NCBI GenBank assembly: GCA_001942415.1
Contig: MKJX01000208.1
Coordinates: forward strand, 1-41,459
Source: Pseudonocardia sp. CNS-139
Lineage (GTDB): Bacteria; Actinomycetota; Actinomycetes; Mycobacteriales; Pseudonocardiaceae
Length of the DNA: 41,459 nucleotides
Direction: 5' to 3'
Part shown: one piece after another, positions 40,632 through 41,459 of the stretch
How positions within the stretch are numbered: the first letter of the stretch is position 1
Layout of the letters: every line of letters begins with the position of its first letter
Notes under the pieces: generated by a model
Told to the model about the DNA's origin: nothing
The model's input: the letters and a program-made list of their open reading frames with translations, nothing else
The model's database searches: none
Made by a program: the position numbers and the translations under genes

Positions 40632-41108
40632 ATGCCCCCCGACATTCACGTCACTACCCACATCCACACAGACGGCCCGATCCCGGGCCCGCACTCCCTG
40701 CTCACCCTCACCTCGGCCGCGTACCTGAACGGCCGGGGTCCGATCACCGAGTTCACCACGAACGTGCGTGAGCTGCCCGGCGCCACCCTCCATCCGGTCG
40801 CCCTCCAGCTGTGGAGGCGGCGGGCGGAGGACTGGCTCTCGACCCGCCGGGCGAGCCGTCCACCCGCCATCGCGATGACCGCCTACGCCCGCTGGATCGA
40901 CGCACTTCCCGGGCGTCCGGTGTTCGTCGCCGACACTGCAGAGCCGGACTACGTGTTCCTGTACTGGTACCTGCAGCGCTTCACCGGGCTCTGGCCCTTC
41001 GCCAGAACCCTGACCGACGCGGGCCTCCGGGCCCGCATCGACTGCTCGACCCTCTGCCCGCTCACCGGGTGCCGCACGCCGGACGCGTCGCTGGCCCGCA
41101 CGAGCTGA
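40632..41108 (+). CDS. DnaQ-like exonuclease-fold protein with altered active site
   Basis: 158 residues. The start IHVTTHIHTDGPIPGPHSLL and the stretches AAYLNGRGPITEFTTNVREL, MTAYARWIDALPGRPVFVAD and VFLYWYLQRFTGLWPFA follow the RNase-H-fold 3'-5' exonuclease family, whose members usually begin with a DxExDGPIPGPxS pattern. Here both acidic residues are His (HIHTDGP), so nuclease activity is doubtful. The C-terminal third (TLTDAGLRARIDCSTLCPLT) no longer resembles the family, and the protein is about 20-40 residues short. The ATG has a CAGGA upstream. It could be a pseudo-enzyme with another role, or a decaying gene. Confidence 0.65.
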   Translation: MPPDIHVTTHIHTDGPIPGPHSLLTLTSAAYLNGRGPITEFTTNVRELPGATLHPVALQLWRRRAEDWLSTRRASRPPAIAMTAYARWIDALPGRPVFVADTAEPDYVFLYWYLQRFTGLWPFARTLTDAGLRARIDCSTLCPLTGCRTPDASLARTS

Positions 41109-41127
41109 CGAGGACCGACCCGCGACG

Positions 41128-41154
41128 GCCGGTGCGGACTGCAGCCGCACCGGC
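41128..41154. terminator. Hairpin after the exonuclease-like gene
   Basis: GCCGGTGCGG (41128-41137) and CCGCACCGGC (41145-41154) pair perfectly over ten bases around a 7-base loop. It lies 20 bases after the stop. No T run follows. Confidence 0.6.
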
Positions 41155-41342
41155 GTCGCAGTTCCGCGGGCCTTCCCGATCGCCCGGTTTCCGTCGCCCC
41201 CTCCCCGTAGGGTGGATCTCGGGGGGCCTTCCCCACGGAGCTCGTTCGGGCCCGTACCGTCCGCGGCCGAACGTTCGCCGCTGATCGTTTGCGATCGCAC
41301 AGGAGTTCCCCGGATCGCCCCGCGCCGTCCCGGGTGGCGACC

Positions 41343-41348
41343 TAGCGT
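41343..41348 (+). promoter_or_regulatory. Candidate -10 box upstream of the last gene
   Basis: TAGCGT lies 32 bases before the GTG at 41381, with a GGGGAGGAAC ribosome site between, so this would be a leadered transcript. Confidence 0.4.
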
Positions 41349-41380
41349 GGCCCCGGCCACCGCGCCCGGGGAGGAACGCC

Positions 41381-41459
41381 GTGGCCGAACGGGCCTTCGA
41401 TCTCGATCATCACCTCGATCACCGACGCGTTGAGCCGCCGCCGGACGCCCCGGCGCGTC
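41381..41459 (+). CDS. Start of an unidentified gene, cut by the window end
   Basis: GTG 41381 follows a clear GGGGAGG ribosome site seven or eight bases upstream and a -10-like box. The 26 visible residues (VAERAFDLDHHLDHRRVEPP then Pro/Ala) are His/Asp-rich at first, without a recognisable domain. The gene continues past the window. Confidence 0.5.
   Translation, partial: MAERAFDLDHHLDHRRVEPPPDAPAR

Larger units (their letters stand above)
41109..41380. other. Intergenic region with a hairpin and a promoter-like stretch
   Basis: The first 50 bases hold the hairpin listed separately. The rest has GATCGTTTGCGATC-type AT-richer stretches and the TAGCGT box at 41343. I see no gene in it. Confidence 0.5.

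Noticed and set aside
1..41459. Programmed ribosomal frameshifting
   Set aside because: Breaks are in unrelated genes at different contexts without slippery sites and fit random base loss.
1..41459. tRNA or rRNA genes
   Set aside because: No T-arm/acceptor pattern or rRNA segments were found on reading both strands; a covariance scan would be needed to exclude a divergent tRNA.

Overview
The window is very GC-rich, codes densely on both strands, uses many GTG starts and has several promoters that look leaderless. This points to a high-GC actinobacterium. Gene content fits a Pseudonocardia-like member of the Pseudonocardiaceae, but no rRNA is present and the genus is an inference. The backbone follows the gene order I recall for the Mycobacterium tuberculosis Rv3267-Rv3285 region: LCP cell-wall ligase, TIGR03089 protein, acyl-CoA dehydrogenase (fadE25), purE, purK, GtrA, PH-domain protein, birA, accD5, accE, maf, sseA, SufE-like, accA3.

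Region by region. 1-3469 holds the LCP and TIGR03089 genes facing the fadE25-like gene. 3528-7318 has a TetR regulator and a small operon with an integral-membrane M48-type protease and a lipoprotein. 7329-17235 (minus strand) is a tightly overlapped catabolic block: SCP2/Ltp2-like thiolase, DUF35 partner, crotonase, fused double CaiB/BaiF CoA-transferase, Tat-type solute-binding lipoprotein, two LplB/LplC-type permeases, a luciferase-like flavin enzyme and a GntR/FadR regulator. It appears to import one substrate and break it down through CoA-linked chemistry. 17236-17639 has no ordinary gene but is full of structure: an operator-like palindrome, a strong hairpin, a branched inverted repeat, a 13-codon ORF with an extended Shine-Dalgarno sequence, and a hairpin that would hide that sequence.

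17640-24419 has purE-purK, GtrA, an OmpR-type two-component system, an inositol-phosphatase-like enzyme, a MaoC hotdog protein and tandem Uma2 genes. 24491-30033 has a second luciferase-like enzyme, an HMG-CoA-lyase-like enzyme, the PH-domain protein, birA and accD5-accE. 30061-33462 has a small Gly/His-rich membrane protein, then a membrane protein with a NarL-type two-component system, then maf. 33463-34380 holds a symmetric 22-bp-period repeat array, a decayed Na+/H+ antiporter and a dispersed repeat. 34380-41459 has sseA, SufE-like, a TIGR04222 membrane protein with a Cys/Gly tail, a DUF692 (MNIO) oxidase with a small partner, accA3, an acetyltransferase, an exonuclease-like protein and the start of another gene.

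The strongest candidate for an undescribed system is the TIGR04222/DUF692/partner operon (35771-37962). A metalloenzyme family known for modifying Cys-containing peptides is translationally coupled to a membrane protein ending in a Cys/Gly tail. A second Gly-rich membrane protein at 30184 shares a 50-bp upstream element with it.

Caution: about 28 places in 17 genes need one extra base to restore a conserved reading frame, including in genes expected to be essential (accA3, birA). The even spread and the uniform direction (base loss in G/C runs) point to consensus errors rather than biology. I give full gene extents and mark approximate break positions.
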